A model generated the notes under the pieces. That model was not told the origin of the DNA. It worked only from the letters and a program-made list of their open reading frames with translations, and did not search any database. The position numbers and the translations under genes were made by a program. From JBBKWQ01 sp037969115 (GTDB taxonomy: Bacteria; Actinomycetota; Acidimicrobiia; Acidimicrobiales; Ilumatobacteraceae): a DNA stretch of 9,691 bases. How positions within the stretch are numbered: position 1 is the stretch's first letter; each line of letters begins with the position of its first letter. The stretch spans positions 1 through 9,691 of the forward strand of contig JBBKWQ010000211.1 in assembly GCA_037969115.1 (NCBI GenBank), given 5' to 3'. Shown here in pieces: positions 8,434 to 9,691 of the stretch.

Positions 8434-8466
8434 GCGGGCATGTTTGAGGCAGCGGGCATGTTTGAG
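8434..8466 (+). repeat. 15-bp tandem direct repeat
   Basis: GCGGGCATGTTTGAG occurs at 8434-8448 and again, identical, at 8452-8466, an 18-base period with GCA between. The second copy contains the GTTT of the weak σB-like motif. It may be a regulator site for the GPGG gene or a recent local duplication. Confidence 0.6.
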
Positions 8467-8539
8467 TTGGCGAGAAGCGGGCACAAGAGGGTGGTCGGCC
8501 ACCTCGGTCGACGCCACAATCTTCGAAAAGGAGTCCGTC

Positions 8540-8692
8540 ATGAATGCCACCGTGTTGTGGATCATTGCTGCGATCTTGGTGATCGTCGGGATCGTCCAAC
8601 TCATTCAGGGCCAGCTCATTCTGGCGCTCGTGCTGTTCGTCGCAGCCGCCCTCGTCGGCCCGGGCGGCTACAGCCTGTTCCGCCGAGCCTGA
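8540..8692 (+). CDS. Small hydrophobic GPGG-motif membrane protein
   Basis: A 50-residue protein almost wholly hydrophobic from residue 4 to 40. Two transmembrane segments fit, about 5-20 and 25-40, split by QLIQGQ; it ends in GPGGYSLFRRA. The GPGG(Y/W)S(I/L)F ending with a basic tail is one I recall from short conserved actinobacterial proteins of unknown function. The ATG at 8540 has a strong Shine-Dalgarno, AAAAGGAG, six bases upstream; a longer frame from 8444 adds 32 residues with no site. Being divergent from a σB-type catalase suggests a stress-related membrane role, which is inference. It would be easily missed by gene callers because of its size. Confidence 0.8.
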   Translation: MNATVLWIIAAILVIVGIVQLIQGQLILALVLFVAAALVGPGGYSLFRRA

Positions 8693-8744
8693 ACACGTCG
8701 GCGAGCCCGCGCAACACCAACTGAGTGCAGGTCCATCCCCCCGG

Positions 8745-8780
8745 ATGCCGGCCGGTCGCAGCGTCGCGACCGGCCGGCAT
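8745..8780. terminator. Strong hairpin between convergent genes
   Basis: A perfect 15-bp stem, ATGCCGGCCGGTCGC (8745-8759) with its reverse complement (8766-8780), closes a 6-base loop. It lies 53 bases after the GPGG-gene stop and about 100 bases after the transporter stop on the other strand. No T-run follows on either side, which is common for GC-rich actinobacterial terminators. The symmetric shape suits bidirectional termination between convergent genes. Confidence 0.65.
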
Positions 8781-8881
8781 GACCGGCTCGCCGATCGTTT
8801 CCTCCAGCTCGTGAATCTGCAGATCAACGAGATCGTGTCCGACTCAGGATGATGCCGGAGCCGCCCGCCCCGGCGTTGCGC

Positions 8882-9643
8882 TCACTGCCCGCGACCGGTG
8901 TGGCCGCCGGCCAGCCGGTTTCGGCCGGCCGTGACCCCGAGATGTACCAGGCCGACGAAGGTTGCCGACCATGCGACGAGTGCGCCGACGAGCGCCAGCT
9001 GTGGAAGCCGTTCGAGGACGGTGAGATCGATGGCGGTGCGCATGCGGAACGTGGCGGCGCTGTACATGCCGATCGGGAAGACGAGCGACCAGTACGACGG
9101 GTGATAGCGAAGCGGGACCCTGTGCACGATGTGGCGCCACACGCCGATGGCGACCATCAGCGGGAACCAGAACGTAGCGGTTGCCCAAGCGAGCACCGTG
9201 AGGCCTTCGATGAACGGTGCGAGCCGAAGCAACTGGTTGGAGTCGGGTGCGGCGAGAAGCACGTTGGAGCCGGCCAGTACGGTGATCGCGACGGCGCCGG
9301 CCGCGATCCACGCTGGTGGGTCGACTTCTGTTGGTTCCCAGGGGTGGAACGTCCAGCGTAGGAAAACCATGGTCATGACGATGACGTAGAGCACGATACC
9401 GAGTGTGAATGCGCCGAGCAGCGTGAACGCAAGCGCCTCGCTCGGATGTCGGCTGAGCAGGAGCGCGCCGAGCACCACGACGGACTGTGTCGACACGGTG
9501 AGGAGGAACCAGGTGCCGTTGATGCCGCCGCCGAGTGCGGGTTTGTCGGCGCTGGTGACGATGGCGATGAGAGTGGCGTAGACGAACCCGACCCAGAGTG
9601 CCAGGCTGATCCACCAGAGCACCCAAGCGAGTCCCCACCATCC
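8882..9643 (-). CDS. TDT family transporter (TehA/SLAC1-like), 5'-truncated
   Basis: About 250 residues of a polytopic membrane protein of the tellurite-resistance/dicarboxylate transporter (TDT) family, whose members are usually 320-380 residues with ten helices. Seven hydrophobic segments remain. Family markers are GTWFLLTVSTQSVVVLGALLL, the middle FLRWTFHPWEPTEVDPPAWI, and PSYWSLVFPIGMYSAAT. Relatives carry anions, dicarboxylates, sulfite or tellurite; the substrate here is unknown. The N-terminal two or three helices are missing because the frame runs into a 94-bp palindrome at the window end and then hits a stop inside the mirrored arm (9680-9682). A GTG at 9620-9622 could be called as a start but begins mid-helix, so I treat the gene as cut. 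The C-terminal tail (AGRNRLAGGHTGRGQ) is cytoplasmic-like. It is convergent with the GPGG gene. Confidence 0.8.
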   Translation of the reverse strand, partial: GWWGLAWVLWWISLALWVGFVYATLIAIVTSADKPALGGGINGTWFLLTVSTQSVVVLGALLLSRHPSEALAFTLLGAFTLGIVLYVIVMTMVFLRWTFHPWEPTEVDPPAWIAAGAVAITVLAGSNVLLAAPDSNQLLRLAPFIEGLTVLAWATATFWFPLMVAIGVWRHIVHRVPLRYHPSYWSLVFPIGMYSAATFRMRTAIDLTVLERLPQLALVGALVAWSATFVGLVHLGVTAGRNRLAGGHTGRGQ

Positions 9644-9691
9644 GTGGATGATGGGGACTCGCTTGGGTGCTCTGGTGGATCAGCCTGGCAC
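9598..9691. repeat. 94-bp near-perfect palindrome at window end
   Basis: Bases 9598-9637 are exactly reverse complementary to 9652-9691 (40 bp). After one C/A mismatch (9638 and 9651), five more pairs follow (9639-9643 with 9646-9650) around a 2-base centre. The left arm is coding sequence of the TDT transporter, and the right arm is only its mirror. The palindrome ends flush with the last base of the window. This is most likely a fold-back at a contig end; a true inverted duplication is less likely. Confidence 0.9.

Larger units (their letters stand above)
8237..8539. other. Divergent intergenic region between catalase and GPGG-protein genes
   Basis: About 300 bases without a credible gene; open frames through it are Arg-rich with no ribosome binding site. 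It holds the catalase promoter near its left end, a 9-bp inverted repeat in the middle (8363-8389), a 15-bp direct repeat (8434-8466), and a possible weak σB-like promoter for the plus-strand gene: GTTT at 8460-8463, 15 bases, GGGCAC, whose -10 is imperfect. Confidence 0.6.

Noticed and set aside
8905..8933. GGCC-rich inverted repeat as a terminator of the transporter gene
   Set aside because: It lies inside the coding sequence for the C-terminal tail (Ala/Gly/Arg codons) and its arms are imperfect.
9598..9691. Transposon terminal inverted repeat or insertion-sequence end
   Set aside because: The arms meet at a 2-base centre, the left arm is coding sequence of a conserved transporter, and no transposase is present.

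Overview
The window is high-GC bacterial DNA. It has dense overlapping genes, GTG/TTG starts, no tRNA, rRNA, CRISPR or insertion sequence that I can see, and several actinobacterial-looking signatures: σB/σF-like promoter motifs, a GPGG-type mini membrane protein, and dodecin. I infer Actinomycetota. Acidimicrobiia is a guess from overall protein flavour, not something I can demonstrate.

Layout. (1) 1-1169, plus strand: the tail of a homoprotocatechuate (4-hydroxyphenylacetate) degradation operon. It holds the C-terminus of an HpaE-type aldehyde dehydrogenase, overlapping by 1 base with a complete HpaH hydratase. The convergent gap 1170-1282 holds nothing I can name and no convincing terminator. 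(2) 1283-2696, minus strand: three small genes, namely a dodecin without the usual flavin-stacking Trp, a GNAT acetyltransferase and a one-domain cupin. A σB-like promoter motif lies upstream of the cupin. The 190-bp gap 1490-1679 shows no gene. (3) 2970-5980, minus strand: a tightly overlapping four-gene operon, in transcription order PIG-L deacetylase, family 2 glycosyltransferase, short acyl-CoA-dehydrogenase-like flavoprotein, NodS-like SAM methyltransferase. (4) 6104-8236, minus strand: a large-subunit (clade 2) catalase 123 bp upstream of that operon in the same direction, with a TTG start and a very good σB/σF-type promoter. (5) 8237-8539: a divergent regulatory region with a 9-bp inverted repeat and a 15-bp direct repeat. 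It leads on the plus strand to a 50-residue hydrophobic GPGG protein at 8540-8692. (6) 8745-8780: a 15-bp-stem hairpin between convergent genes. (7) 8882 to the window end, minus strand: the C-terminal three quarters of a TDT-family (TehA/SLAC1-like) transporter, interrupted by a 94-bp near-perfect palindrome at the very end of the window. That palindrome looks like an assembly or library fold-back.

How the genes may work together. Catalase, its σB-like promoter, the cupin with a similar motif, dodecin and the GPGG protein suggest a general-stress locus. The four-gene operon (deacetylase, sugar transferase, acyl/flavin enzyme, N/O-methyltransferase) has the enzyme set expected for making or tailoring a small amino-sugar glycoconjugate. 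The set loosely resembles the Nod-factor functions NodB, NodC and NodS. Its product is unknown to me and it is the best candidate here for an undescribed system. The link between it and the catalase rests on same-strand proximity only.
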